Source of the DNA: Seriola aureovittata
Lineage: Eukaryota > Chordata > Actinopteri > Carangiformes > Carangidae
Length of the DNA: 64,000 nt
Assembly (NCBI RefSeq): GCF_021018895.1
Contig: NC_079384.1
Location: 1,011,140-1,075,139 of the forward strand
Direction of reading: 5' to 3'
This document shows positions 46,708 to 58,600 of the stretch, one piece after another. Each line of letters starts with the position of its first letter. Within the stretch, counting starts at the first letter, position 1. The position numbers were made by a program, and so were the translations under genes. Below the pieces are notes generated by a model. It saw only the letters and a program-made list of their open reading frames with translations, searched no databases and had not been told where the DNA came from.

Positions 46708-47046
46708 TGTCACGGTGAAAGTCAGCTGGTCCCAAATGCAGACGAAACACGAGAGCGGATGAACTGACTTCACTCACAAACAAACACCAGGAACATGAAC
46801 AGCAAAGCTGAAGCACCAGGAAACACAGGGAGTTAAACAGGAAACACAAGCGACAACAACAGACTGACACAGACAGGAAACACATGAGGGCGCGGCAAAC
46901 AATCAACAAGGAGGGAAACAGGACAAAGACAGGAAGTACAAACATCAAGAAACACACAAGAAAACTAACTACAAAATAAAACAGGAAATGACAAAAGTCC
47001 AAACAAAATCACAAACATAAAATGTCCGTCATGGCAACCCATGACA
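46708..47046 (-). mobile_element. solo-LTR-like insertion with 5-bp target-site duplication
   Basis: The insertion is bounded by TGTCACGG at 46708 and, in reverse, TGTCATGG at 47046, so the ends read TG...CA. The same five bases, GAACT, lie immediately outside both ends (46703-46707 and 47047-47051). About 339 bp with TG...CA ends and a 5-bp duplication fits a solo long terminal repeat. On the minus strand it has TTCCTGTTTTATTTTG and TGCATTTGGG words, and parts of the body recur in the copies at 5.2 and 26.4 kb. No gag or pol sequence is present. A DNA element with short inverted ends is the alternative. Confidence 0.75.
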
Positions 47047-47267
47047 GAACTGACTTCATGTTTGGAAGTCAGGACGTCGTCAACAGAAGTTCCAGCAGCT
47101 GTAGAAACTTTCAAGGCTTCATTTACTTCCACTGACAATTTTTAGTCCCTGAAAAAGGTTTTTTTGACAATTGATTTGATGACCTCAACGTTTGTACCTT
47201 CATACCACTGACGGTCATCCACTTAAACCGCTTAGATTTCAATAAAACCTGGAGCATGTTCTGAAAC

Positions 47268-47340
47268 AAGATAGATAGATTCTTTATTCAAATGTCCATG
47301 ACAGCATCTCTGCAAAATTGCATCTCTGCTCTGCAGCTTC
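47268..47340 (-). mobile_element. possible retroposon 3-prime tail, minus
   Basis: Read in reverse the block runs GACATTTGAATAAAGAATCT into ATCTATC repeats, the pattern of a LINE or SINE 3-prime end with tetranucleotide tail. It is short and has no recognised body. Confidence 0.4.
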
Positions 47341-48783
47341 ATAAAATGAAATGAGGCGCTCCTCCCAGCTCACAGCTCCAAAGGAGAAGTCTCTCACCTC
47401 TTTTATGATTTCTAACAATTAATTACAAATGTCTACGGTGGCCCTGAGAGCTCAACACACTGCGACATAAGAAAACACATGCCGATACAAAAAAGCTGCT
47501 GAACGCTCCACCGTGTTCAGCAGCTGCCGTCTGTCGACGTCTGTCTGAAATAAACATAAATAAATAGGCAACGAAAAGATGCAAAATTATCTGCAGGTTC
47601 ATCACTACGAGCCGCCTCGTTCATATTGTTCTCACGTTGACAATGAATACAATGTTATAATGAAAATACTAATTATAGCTGCTTTAAAGTCACAGCTTTT
47701 CACATATTTACAGGACATGAATGTGTTTGAAACAACAGCACAGAAATGAATGTGACTCCAGATGCAGCCGAGCAGCCTTTCATTCAGCGGGAGTGAAACA
47801 GTGAACTGAGCCTGGTGTACAACAGAACATGAACAGAACATGGAGCATCTTCTTTTGTTGTCTTGGCTTTTCCTGTGTAGGCAGGAAAAGACTCGAACAA
47901 TCCCAAACAATCACCACCAACAAGACCAACAATGCGCTGTGTCTCGCTGCTCTATCTCGCCTCTGCAACAAGCACCTACAGCCCACACAACATATTGTTC
48001 ATGTATAAGTCAGTGGCAGCGGTGACAATTATGGCGACGGCTGCAGATGTCCTTGGCTGGGGGTTCTGTTTGATCTGCCGTCCTGTCAGGAGGAAACTTC
48101 TCTCTGTTCAATTGCTTTGTGAAAAATGAGTCAATTACTGCATTTCTTTGAGAGGATTCCCATTTTAGGTGAGTGGTCGGTCATTTATCATCAAAGGTTT
48201 GGAGGCACACGCCTGCTGACCCTGCAACAAATCAAAAACCTAACCGCTTTAAAGTTTTGGGCGCCTTCCTTCACAGCGTTAGTGTGTATATCTCTGTCCA
48301 TAAGAGTGTGTGAGATACATACAATCCAGGTAATGTATGGTCTCAAGGCAATTTGCCATGAGCTGTGAGCCCTCTCTCTATCAGAATATGAATATGTCCT
48401 GATGACTTACCTGTTTCATCAGTCAGACTGCAGCTGCTGCAGCCCCCCCCCCGATTCTTCATGCAGCACATCCTCTAATCTCTGTCTGTTCACAGATCTT
48501 TCCTCACATATACATCATGTTATATCAGAGCGACCCAGTGCACAGCTCATCACTGTATGGAGCAGCAGAGGTGAGACAGGTGTCCCCCGTCTCTGGTCGT
48601 CACTCTGAAACTCAAATATCTGATGGACAAATTATCACAAATCTCCTTTAGTCAGATTCTGTTGATGCTTTTGAAGAGATGAGCTCAAACTAAAGATGGA
48701 TGAAGGCAGGGCTTGTTTGTACTGCTAAGCAACAGGTGGCAGCGTTGGTCAGTGTCAGCTGCTGAAGCAGCCTGGCCCACTTG
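47341..48783. other. no gene recognised; enhancer-like block
   Basis: 47930-48370 is non-repetitive and holds TGAGTCAATTACTGC, CAATTATGG and TTTATCATCAAAGG words. A C-run lies at 48443-48451. Overlapping frames of 60-92 codons have no domain. Confidence 0.4.
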
Positions 48784-48962
48784 GATCTGCAGGGATCTAC
48801 TGAGATCAGCTGGGATCTACTGAGGTCAGCTGGGGTCAGCTGGGATCTACTGAGGTCAGCTGGGGTCAGCTGGGATCTATTGAGATCAGCTGGGGTCAGC
48901 TGGGATCTACTGAGGTCAGCTGGGGTCAGCTGGGATCTACTGAGGTCAGCTGGGGTCAGCTG
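48784..48962 (+). repeat. 30-bp minisatellite with 10-bp sub-units
   Basis: Near-exact 30-bp units consist of GATCTACTGA followed by two GGTCAGCTGG decamers; the first unit is one decamer short. About six units. Because 30 is a multiple of three, the plus strand reads a ten-residue peptide repeat (RSAGVSWDLL) and the minus strand SRSQLTPADL. The peptides are products of the array and have no independent support. Confidence 0.97.
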
Positions 48963-49078
48963 CTCAGGTGCAGAAATGAACCTAAATATTAAATCCTCCT
49001 GGAAACCTGGAAAACAAAAGTCTCTTGGATGGAAAAAAAAAATCACAATATCTTCATTCCTCCGCTCCAGCGACGGTC

Positions 49079-49395
49079 GGAGTCGGAGGCATCAGGATCC
49101 GTCCTGTTTTCGTGGATGTGATATTCTCCAAATTTACCACAAGTCTTTACTAGGACTCGAGGATGAACTGATATGATTTTAGTGGTCAGAGGTCAAAGTT
49201 CAAGGTCACTGTGATGTCACAAGTTTTTGGCCATAACACACAGATTAATATGTTAATTATGACACAATTAAACTCAAATGTTTAAAATGAAGTGATGATG
49301 TTTTATATCTATAAGGTCAAAGGTCAACTTCAATGTGACATCATAATGTGCAGCAAAAACACTTCTGGCCATTATTCAACAGTTCAACAACAGCT
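49079..49395 (+). mobile_element. dispersed repeat family C, copy 1
   Basis: Shares ordered words with 58876-59115: GGAGGCAT, a GTGGA...ATAT block, AGGA(C/T)(A/G)AACTGAT, TGGTCAGAGGTCAAAG and CAAGGTCACTG. It continues with TTTGGCCATAAC and AAGGTCAAAGGTCAACTTCA. This is the texture of a very common teleost repeat. The AGGTCA direct repeats would match nuclear-receptor half-sites, but they are part of the family consensus. Confidence 0.7.
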
Positions 49396-49528
49396 GTCTG
49401 TAGCCTGTTACAGTGATGGAGGCTGTGTCTGATTTACCTGAACCTGACCTTATTATCATTAATTATGATTAATTAAACACACGCTGTTGTTGGGTTTTTC
49501 ACTGATGTGTTTTATTACAGCTGAGACA

Positions 49529-49555
49529 GTGTGTGTGTGTGTGTGTGTGTGTGTG
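49529..49555. repeat. (GT)n microsatellite
   Basis: About 13 GT units. Confidence 0.96.
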
Positions 49556-50809
49556 CGTTTGGTTGTGTGTGTGAGTTCACCTGTGCAGCTACATGTGTGT
49601 TCATATGAAACAGGGTTCGGCTCCTGACATGAAGTGAGAGTGAAGGCCAGTCTCAGAATAATAATTCATAAAGTAATAAATAGAATTACTTTTAAATGGA
49701 TCATGATAAACGGTTCTAATTTATTCAGTGTAATAATCATCTGCTGTGAAATTGGAACTATTCTGAATGTGATGCACAACAACAAAGTTATTTATTTAAA
49801 GTGATTTTCTTGCTGAAGCAGTTTCTGCCGTCCACATTCACTGAACCTCGGCTATTGGCCACAGACCGGTCAGCCACACGTGGCCGAGTCCAGCGTCGTG
49901 CTGCTTGTTCCCTGCTGGATGAAATCACCTCCAGCCCCTGAGCTCAGCATCACTGCTCTGAAGGTCCCTGCAGACGATCTGATGACACCTGACACACAGA
50001 AGAAGCCGCTCTCCACACCGCTCCTTCATACATTCATTGATTTTTGTAGAACTGAGGATGACATCACACCTTCGCTGAGGATGCTGGGATGTCTCTCTTA
50101 GCTGAGCTTCCTGTCTCCCCTCCTGCTGTTCCAATTTCACACCAGATGATTATTACACTGAATAAATTGGCAGTTTATCATGATCCATTTGTAACTAATT
50201 ATAATTTTTTGCTTTATGATTTATTATTAGGGGACTGTCCTTCACTCATCTCGTTAGGTGCTGGGTGACCAGCAGCAGCAGAGACTCTACAGTAGTGTAG
50301 TGCTACATGTCAGAAACATGGTTTTATGCATCGTTCCCATCTTTGATTCCCCATCATGGAAAACACCAACCTGCTGCCAATGCACACTCAGAGTGGATTT
50401 AAAGGGTCCGTGCTGCCCGTGAGATTTCCATGTCTGTTTTGATTACACAGCAGGTCCAGCTTCTATATTTACCCATCAAGACCTAATGATCTAAAACCTA
50501 CACACACTGTGAAAACAGCCTCCTCCAACCTGGAGACTCGAGGTTCACTAAAACCTTTATCACTCCTTACGCCTCTGAATCAGAGAGAAACAGCAAATAA
50601 AAATCATTTGAGAGCTTCAACCTTTGGCTTTTATTGTAAATCATTAGCGGATCCTCCTCCATCATGTCTCTGTTTTCTTGTTTTCATCCAGGTAACTGTT
50701 GTACTTTAGTCGGCAGCCGTCGTCCAAACATTTCCCATTATGGATTTCACCTTTCGGCGAATCACATTTCATCAGTCACATGTCTTAAAAACCATGAAGT
50801 ACTCTTAAT
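49556..50809. other. no gene recognised
   Basis: Frames up to 73 codons and no recognised repeat family. Nothing supported. Confidence 0.5.
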
Positions 50810-50910
50810 GGATTAATACTGTTAAAGCATCAAAGCTCAGTCCACGGACAAATGCATGAATATATCTTCTTATGGATCAACACTTCAAAATAAAAACACA
50901 GGAGCTTTAA
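50810..50910 (+). mobile_element. dispersed repeat family B, copy 4 (internally deleted)
   Basis: Contains ATTAATACTGTTAAAGCATC, AAAGCTCAGTCCACGGA and AAATGCA. It then jumps to ATATCTTCTTATGGATCAAC, ACTTCAAAATAAAA and GGAGCTTTAA. Both ends match family B, while about 300 bp of interior, including the hairpin, are missing. Confidence 0.7.
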
Positions 50911-52431
50911 GACTCTGAATCAGTGTGAACGTGTTAACCTAAACTTATACTTCATGCACTTGTAAATGAAAGGAAATGAGTAGGTCACATGACATTAATG
51001 CGCTCTCCACTTGGATAATGTGGTTATCACATTAACTATCACTTTGGATCCAGGCATGCATAAAAAGATGACGGTGTCCTCGTCCCAGCGGGTTTCTCCC
51101 GACACATTATACAGCACCGTGTCCATTAGCGGAGGTAAGAAGGTATCCAGAGCCTCGGGGTTCCTTCCTCGCCGCTCTCACAGTATCTCTTCCCTCCTGA
51201 ACCCTAATTGGCTGCTAAGACTCATTGTCGAAGGAGTTTGGCATGAAAAAAAAAATCAATGTTTTCCCAGGACATGATGAAAGCCATCGATCCCATCCAG
51301 CCTGTGAGCTGGGATGTCTTGGCGTACTGTACCTACCCGCTATAAACATGTACACAGACACAGACGGAGCGTGAACCGTCATCCTGACAGTCCAGATTTA
51401 CCGGCGAGAGCGCTCGGCTCCAGAAACCCAATACAACCTGCGGGCCTTGACTAAAGATTGGCATGATGGCTACCAGGGGAGGACTAGTTGAATGGAGCTG
51501 ATGAATAATGGAACAGTCAGGCGGAGTGGTAAAGAGTAAAGGGAAGCATGGTGAATTAGTCCATGTGTTCTTTTTCTTCTTGAACTTGTGTTTGCTTCAT
51601 TATGCAGAGCATCCTATCTGAATTTTTTCCATGCTCACTGAAGAGTCCCTGTAGTTCGGCACTCAAGGCCCCGAAAGCAGGCTACGTTTAATGAATGGAG
51701 AGGCTGGTGATCCGCTGCTAATCAGGGATAAGCAGCATTTTCAAAAGCATGCAGAGCATGGCTTCTCTATAAAAATCCATTATTAATACACTCTGCAAAT
51801 CTATGCCAGAGTGAAGTGAGATTCAGTGAGGAGGAGGGGATATGTAAGTATCAGTACCTGAGGTCAGACACCAGCGTAAACAGACACTCCACTTTAAATC
51901 CGTAATAAAATCTACCATAAACTAGAACCCGATCTGCACAATCTGCACCCAACAAAAATATAAAAGGCAACACACGTTTCTTTTCCAGTTTTTCATGAGT
52001 TGAACTGAAAGATCTGAGACTTTTTCTAACGACTCAGAAGGTTAGTGTTAGTGAGTGGTTCTCCTGTGTAAAGATCATTGTTCAGAACATCAACACAGTC
52101 TCTGCATAATGTCAGGATTCACTGTTTACTCATGAAGAAAACAAGAGGCTCATCAACATGAAAGGAATAGACAAAAGATATTCGTAGGTCGACTAGTCGC
52201 CCGTGTTTCAAACCTCACCTTTAAATCAGCTCAGCTTATCATGATAATACCAACAAAGCAACATGATAATAATGCATTATATATCCACGTAAATATACTA
52301 ATAAGGAATATTCCGCCCCAAAAAAATGGGACTAAAAACGAAAGTGTTGCATTTATATTTTTGATCAGTATTGTATAATTTGTATTTTATGACCTGTAAG
52401 TCAGTGTCTTCCCCTGATGTCCACAAACATT
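50911..52431. other. no gene; enhancer-like block
   Basis: 51130-51300 and 51580-51800 are free of repeats and hold CCTAATTGGCTG, GCTGCTAATCAGGG and CCATTATTAATAC. They could be conserved non-coding sequence. No domain-bearing frame. Confidence 0.4.
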
Positions 52432-52448
52432 AAAAAAAAAAAAAAAAA
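52432..52448 (+). repeat. poly-A run
   Basis: Seventeen uninterrupted A, about 25 bp before the family D copy; it is not clearly a retroposon tail. Confidence 0.93.
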
Positions 52449-52472
52449 GAACTGAAGTGAAACCTTTGAGAT

Positions 52473-52635
52473 GTTTCCTGCCATGTCCAGTTTCCAGGAC
52501 AAAGGCAGTGATTTACAGTCAAAGCTGAAGGTTTAAGGTCTCGACTGGTTTTCAGTTGATGTTTCTTTCTGTTTCAGAATAAGAAATAAAGGTTTTAGTG
52601 AACATCGAGTTTTTGAGAAAAACCCTCAGGTTGTA
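52473..52635 (+). mobile_element. dispersed repeat family D, copy 1
   Basis: Matches 59538-59708 in order and orientation: GTTTCCTGCC, AAAGGCAGTGATT, GATGTTTCTTTCTG, TTCAG, AATAAAGGTTTTAG(T/A)GAACAT, GAGTTTTT and CTCAGGTT. Divergence is high, roughly a quarter of positions by eye, so it is an old element. Confidence 0.7.
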
Positions 52636-55600
52636 CAAGGTTGTTTTCAGAGCAGGCTGAGGGTGGGAGGGTGCAGCTCTCAGCTCATGGAAGTTGGTAC
52701 AGATTAAAAGAAAGAAACGGTGAGTGAGCGGCACTGCAGCGGCGTTCTGAATGTACATACTGTAAATGTATGGGTCTCTCAGGTCTGCGCTGACGCTTCA
52801 TCAGTCTCGATTCTACAGAGTTTCATCTGTTTCCTGTGGAGTGTCGTTGAAACTGAGTTACATACAGATGACTGATTGCTGACCTCAACCTTTAATTACA
52901 GCAGCTGTGCACTAAAAGATTCATAACCGTTCACTATCCAGTAAAATCACGAGATAACCTCGGACCTGCAGGAATCGCCCAGTGAGCAGATCCTGCTGCT
53001 GCTTCCTCACCTGATCCCAGAGCAGTAATTGTCTTGACTCAGCACCGCGGTCTCATCCACAGCTGTCAACCCCAAGGCCCCAACCCCCCCAACCCCCGAC
53101 GCTGATAAACAGAAACGTCCACAACACTGCTGCATTCATCTGTTGTGACACCCCACCGCGACCCGACAACACCAAACACCTGTACGCGTCTTTAGATGAA
53201 TGGGAGGTTCTGCTCTTCCTCTGCCGCTCTGCTCATTGTTACCTGGTGTGTGGCGCCACAGACCAGGTAACTACACATCACACCTGCTGAAGAGAAGCTG
53301 AGCAGAAACACAACTCTTAAATGTTGCTCTGTCAGTATCAGTCTTGTGTTGCTCTGCCCCCCAGTGTCCACAAAACACGCTGGACGCCAGACGGTGTTTG
53401 ATATTACCCCTCACACCCCCCCACCCGCCTCCACCCCCATCGACCCCCTTTCATGTGCTTAGATGAAATGATTTAATCACGAGTAAATCAACCAGGCAAC
53501 GAGGGCACTGTAACTGCCCAACACACAGCCCCAGAGGGAGGGCAGAGGGACCCCCCCACCCTGGACTCTCCCAGTGAGGCCATAAATAGCAGGGAAGTGA
53601 AGGAATAAAAGAGAACATCATCATTTCATCCTGCTTTAGCACCTTGTAAGGCCACACGCCGCTGGTGATTATGGCAAATGAACAACATTAACACAAAGAG
53701 ATGTCAGTATGCACAATTAGCTTTGGGGGGGGGGGGGTGTATATGGCAGCCACTTACACCCTGTTATGCAGTTAAAATATGCCGAATGCTTGGAAACCAC
53801 AGAGGAGAAGAACTCTTGTTACTTCAGGCTCTCTGCACAGAATCTGCTGTTTAGATTCAGCTGCTCAGATTTAAGCGTCCGTGACATGAAAGCACGTATA
53901 TCGCTTAAACCATCACTCCCACAATGCATTGCCCATTAGCATACACTATAAAAACAAATGAAAGGTGAATCTGAGGTGAGTGCTTTTCCTCCAAGTAATA
54001 CTTCAACATTCTGACAAATCTGCTTACTCTAACAGAAGAGCAGAAACAACAACTTGTGGATCTCGGTTGTGTTGAACTTATTTCCTGACAAACAAGAATC
54101 CATCAGTGTCTGTGGCTATTGGATGAGCTGCCAGATACAGTGGGTGTGCACAGGTTTTATAATAGGTCTCTGTGGAGGCACAGACATGGAAAAGTCACCT
54201 CCAAAACCCCAAACTGTCGTTTTCACACTCGTTTGAACACGGATTTAACGAGACAGAGCGAGTTAGTCTGAGAGCTGTGGACAGAGACAGACCTGCTGCT
54301 CCTAGCTTAGCTACGCTAACTGCCTCCATTAGCTCTGTACGGCAATCAATCAATCGTTCTTTGCTTTGATACGTAATCAGAGGATCAGATGTTCCCTCAT
54401 TTTAAAAAAAAAAAACTAAATAAAACAAACAAACAAAACAAAAACAGAACAGGTTGAACAGTAGAACCGTTCTCAGTTTGCTGTTACAGTTTGAGTGTTT
54501 CAGTGTTTATTTGAAACCTTCTGGACGACTGCAGCGTAACTTTCACATGTCATGATACAGGAAGTAATAAGCAGTAGCAGGAAGTATGTGTCTGCCTTCA
54601 TCCTTCGTATGACAGTTCTGTCTGCTGTTTATCTTAAGTTTTATTTGGAAAGTTTGTCATTGTGACTCTGTAATGTTGCATTTATGTTCCACCATCATCA
54701 AACCTGTGGACAACATGAACGTGTCCAGAGTGGTGATGTGAGGAGCCGGTTCACTCAGACTGTAAACATCCCTCACAGTTTACAGACCAACTTCCTGGTT
54801 TAATGGTGACCTGCCTCACAGACTCTGTTGTAGCGACGCTGCTGTGTTTGCAGATCTCAGCAATTACCTCGCACCGTGTTATCATTCAGTGGGTAATAAA
54901 AATGATGGACACAACAATGAACATTAAAGCCCCAATTCTAATAAAGCAGACTGATGCGTTCATTGTTTACTGGGGACACTCGTCCAAATGAATCCCTCTC
55001 TTTGTGAAGTGTGACTTCTATTTGCCTTTTTCCTCTCAAAGCGTTAGTCTTTGCTTCCGAGCCCGTGCTGCCCTAATTACTGTTATAAAATATTAATCTA
55101 ATAATCGGAGTTAGTCTTACAGCTTTTAGGGCTGTGATGAATCGCTGCACGCGCATTAACGGCCTATGATCATAAATCATCATTAGTGAGTATCAACAAA
55201 GAGAAAGTGTTTGACTAAATCTGTCAGCACCATTTATAATCCGGGTAATTATTCCACGCAGGCGTCTTTCAGAGCCGCCTGGCGGAGGCTCGGCTGCTGC
55301 TCTCCGGCGTCGTGTTGTTGAGGAAGCCTTTGTTGTGTTTGTGAGAGTCTGAGAGATGTGACCGTCTCTCGGCTTTGAACCGCTCCCACCGCTGAGCTGG
55401 AGGGTGAGCTGTGTGCAGGAGTGCCCAGAGGCCACGGACGCTAAGGCCACTGCATCTGAGACCCGTGATTGAAAATGCCTGCTCTTTGTAGTGTGCAGGT
55501 GAGGCGGCTCGGGATGGGAGGAACCTTTTGAAAACGTTCTCGGCAGTTGATATGCACCTATAGAGGATATTGCATCCCTCGGCTGGAGGGCCTGTGCACC

Positions 55601-56362
55601 GCAGTGAAGGTCAAGAGAGAGGCCGAGCATGGAGAGGAAATGTCTGCTGCTTTTATCTGATGGCTGACTGACAGGCTGAGGAGCAACAATACTGTCCACT
55701 CTTTTTTTATTTGCACAACCTAAGCTGAAGGGCCGGGGAGAGCGTTCTGGGATTTCTCTGTGTTTGTGTGGAAACAGACGAGTGGCAGCGTCAAAGACGG
55801 AGCAGCGAGAATTTAAAAAAGCCGAACTTTAAATCTCCTGCAGCTGCTGCTCGTCTCTAATATCAGTTTTCTTCATGAGTGGAAGCTGATGAAGCCCCAC
55901 GGCTCTGTATCTCTTTGTCTCATTTCATGGGATTTCCTCAAGAGGCTGTAATTATCACCTCAATGTGTTGAACACAGAGAGAGGGAGCATCAGAGGAATC
56001 TCTCCTTCCTCTGGACCACTTCATCTTCATTCAGATGTGACCTTTATTCTTGGACCCTGTATTTGATCTCGGAGCTGGAACTGCTTAACGAAAAACAAAA
56101 CAAAAATGGTCATAAATTAAAGTGTCAGCGGGCGTGCACATTCACAGGTCATTCAAAGTCTAACTGCCTCCTGTGATCACCTGATTTTGATGCTAAAAGA
56201 TTTAGTAATTAAGGAAATTTGAAGATGAGAGCTTGACTTGAATTTTAAGTTTCAGTGCTCATGAGTTCTTTGCTCTTGCAGGATTAATGACTAAATACCT
56301 GCACACCACAGAAGTGTCCCGGTTGGACGGACTGGAGTCACATGACTCGACTCAAGTCAGAC
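52636..56362. other. no gene recognised; C-rich and AT-rich patches
   Basis: C-rich runs at 53078-53098 and 53408-53450, a G-run at 53725-53737 and A-rich low complexity at 54404-54445. The block 53450-53700 and the AATTA-rich block 55010-55200 are non-repetitive and enhancer-like in texture. The 168-codon minus frame (55193-55699) has no domain. Confidence 0.45.
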
Positions 56363-56640
56363 TTAAAGTTATAATCTGTAACTTTTCCACATTAAAATGT
56401 CTGAAAACAACAAGATCTATGTTCTGTATGTTGTTGAGCTGTGTTCTGAATTCATCCCAAATGTTTGCATCAAGTCTCAAAGAAGAGAAATCTGTGATTT
56501 TAATCTCGGTCTCATTGGTCGCCTGTCAGTGACATCACTATGTGTATGTGTCTAGCTGAAGCTGAAAATGGACTTTTATCCAGTTTTAAGTCACATTTTA
56601 AGATACATGTTTTACACCTCGATGGTGTTCAGCTCCACAT
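56363..56640 (+). mobile_element. probable teleost interspersed repeat
   Basis: The string of words AATCTGTAACTTTTCCACAT, TAAAATGTCTGAAAACAAC, ATCCCAAATGTTTGC and AGAAATCTGTGATTTTAATC fits a repeat I recall from many fish genomes. No second copy is in the window, so the call rests on recall only. Confidence 0.4.
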
Positions 56641-56711
56641 TTGAACCAGATGAAGGATTTTAGGACGTCGATCTGCAGTTATCACAGAAACGAGCTGAGC
56701 TCAGCGCCAGT

Positions 56712-56880
56712 CAACAAACCAACAAACAAACAAACCAACAAACAAACCAGCAAACCAACAAACAAACAAACCGGCAAACAAACAAACCTGCAAACAAACA
56801 AACCGGCAAACAAACAAACAAACCAGCAAACCAACAAACAAACCGGCAAACAAATAAACCAGCAAACTAACAAACCAGCA
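56712..56880 (+). repeat. (AAAC)n/(AACC)n cryptic tandem repeat
   Basis: About 170 bp of CAAACAAACC, GCAAACCAAC and related words, irregular in phase. It reads as Thr/Asn/Lys/Gln-rich in one strand and Cys/Leu/Val-rich in the other; neither is a gene. Confidence 0.95.
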
Positions 56881-57060
56881 CTCTGTTGAATGGAGAAATC
56901 AAAACTTCCTGTTCAGTCCATGACACCAGAACAGATCCAGATGAGGTGAGGACACATCTGTATGATTGTTTTAACAGGAGTGAAAAATGTAGGTTATCCT
57001 GAGTTGTTGACATTTCATGACTGCACAAGTTCTGAACTGAATTCAGTTTCTCTGAGCTGT

Positions 57061-57086
57061 CACACACACACACACACACACACGCG

Positions 57087-57182
<96 letters not shown>
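57061..57182. repeat. (CA)n microsatellite with CGCG interruptions
   Basis: About 60 dinucleotide units. CGCGCA and CGCGCGCA interruptions keep the alternating purine-pyrimidine pattern, so the whole block is Z-DNA-prone. Confidence 0.97.
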
Positions 57183-57183
<1 letters not shown>

Positions 57184-57890
57184 GCCGTGGACTGTTTGTG
57201 GCCAAAGCGCACAGACAGCAAAAACACTTGGAGAGAAGAAGGAAAGACAAACATCCTGTTGTTGCTGTTTCTGATGAAACCTTGTTTGATGGATGAACTC
57301 ATGCTTCTTCCATTTAATGCAAGTATCTGACACACGGAACCAGAACTCTTTTAACTCATCAAGACCCGATGACACCTGCATGAGTGTGTAGCCCTCCTAC
57401 TCAACTCTAATTTATTACAGAATTGTCATGGCATACCTCTTTACACCTGATAACACCTTTAGCATGGGAGGTGAATTGGTAGGAGTGTACTAAAATACTG
57501 AATTTGGTATGTGTCTACTTTAACAAAAACATATGACAGACTAAGGTGCAGAGAGAGAGAGTTTATGTGAGTTTACAAACTCCCATGCAAACCTTTAAGA
57601 CACATAGCCCTTACCTATCAGACATGAATAAACATTAAACCCACAACATATACTGCAGCAGCATTATATATTTATTGACACAAAAATATAAACCTGCAAT
57701 CACCCTTTTGAAATGTCCTGGTGTCTCTTAAAATAAAATGAAATAAAATACCCGGGGTTTTGTAAACTCAGTTATGGCACCATCTCGTTGGCGCGCATCT
57801 TGGAGCTCATTTGAATCCTGAAGAAAAAGTATTTTCACTGTACTCACTGATCCGTGGAAACTCAGGAGCTGTCAGCAGAAGTTCGCTCAA
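57183..57890. other. no gene recognised
   Basis: Short frames and AT-rich sequence with an AATAAAATGAAATAAAATA patch near 57730. Nothing else supported. Confidence 0.5.
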
Positions 57891-57990
57891 ACCCTCCGTC
57901 CAGCGACCAGATGTGAGATGAGACGGAGAAACCAGTCGTGGAGCCCGGTCCGTATAAACACTGTTGAAGTCCTGAGCGCCCTCTACAGCA

Positions 57991-58166
57991 GCATGCGTGG
58001 CGGCATGCGTGGCGGCATGCGTGGCGGCAGGCGTGGCGGCAGGCGTGGCGGCAGGCGTGGCGGCAGGCCGGCAGGCAAGCGGCAGCATGCGTGGCGGCAT
58101 GCGTGGCGGCAGGCCGGCAGGTATGCGTGGCGGCATGCGTGGCAGCAGGCCGGCAGGCAGCATGGA
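57991..58166 (+). repeat. GC-rich 12-bp minisatellite (GGCGGCATGCGT)
   Basis: Twelve-bp units alternate GGCGGCATGCGT and GGCGGCAGGCGT, with CCGGCAGGC interruptions splitting the array into sub-blocks. Each unit carries a GCATGC palindrome or its variant. One plus frame gives an Arg-Gly-Gly peptide series (MRGGMRGGRRGG), which superficially resembles an RGG RNA-binding box, and other frames give Ala/Thr- or His/Ala/Trp-rich peptides. It lies at the edge of the CpG-rich patch. Confidence 0.95.
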
Positions 58167-58600
58167 GGCATGAGGCGCCTCAGAAACTTGGCGCACTCTA
58201 TGTCTCCCACACGCACTCAGTCTTCTTCTCCTCACAGCTAGCCAGGGCGAGGCTAACTAGCTAACTAGCTAACTAGTTCACAGCAGACGATGGCGTCGCC
58301 GAAATTTAGGTTGAATTACCGGCTGAAACGGCTCTAAACACGCCTCACTCTTCTGTTTTATAACAGTTAAAACACATATAAAATGTCCGGTTTTTACTTA
58401 CATTAACAACAGCAAATTTAAACACTTTAACTGGCTTACACCTAGCTCTTTCCGTCTCTGTATTTCTCCCGGTTCTCTCACGTTCACCGCCCGAGCCTCG
58501 TCTCTTTAAGCCCCGCCTCTTTAAGCCCCGCCCCCTCTCAGAATCCGGTAGGTAGATGACGCTCATCTCTGACTGGCACTGATTGGCTAATAACAGATTG
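58167..58600. promoter_or_regulatory. CpG-rich promoter-like patch
   Basis: On the minus strand a CCAAT box (TAGCCAATCAG, about 58582-58592) precedes GAGGGGGCGGGGC and GAGGCGGGGC GC boxes (58508-58537). A frame of 73 codons starts at 58566 (MSVIYLPDSERGRG) without a known domain. On the plus strand GACGATGGCGTCGCCG near 58287 is a good start context, but the frame stops after 15 codons. The CpG density is higher than in the surroundings. It could be a bidirectional promoter, a promoter relic or an isolated CpG island. Confidence 0.35.
58246..58276 (+). repeat. (CTAACTAG)n repeat
   Basis: Three CTAACTAG octamers in tandem, a local expansion of the GCTA-type word. Confidence 0.9.

Noticed and set aside
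48784..48962. CRISPR-like array
   Set aside because: Units are contiguous without unique spacers, and the genome context is vertebrate; the same applies to the 32-bp array at 18667.
48690..49176. Ten-residue peptide repeats on both strands
   Set aside because: Forced by a 30-bp minisatellite unit; flanks give no signal peptide or domain.
55193..55699. 168-codon minus-strand frame
   Set aside because: No recognisable domain or start context, and CpG-containing locally GC-rich sequence lengthens chance frames.
56641..56889. Thr/Asn/Lys/Gln-rich and Cys/Leu/Val-rich frames
   Set aside because: Translations of the CAAA/CAAACC tandem repeat.
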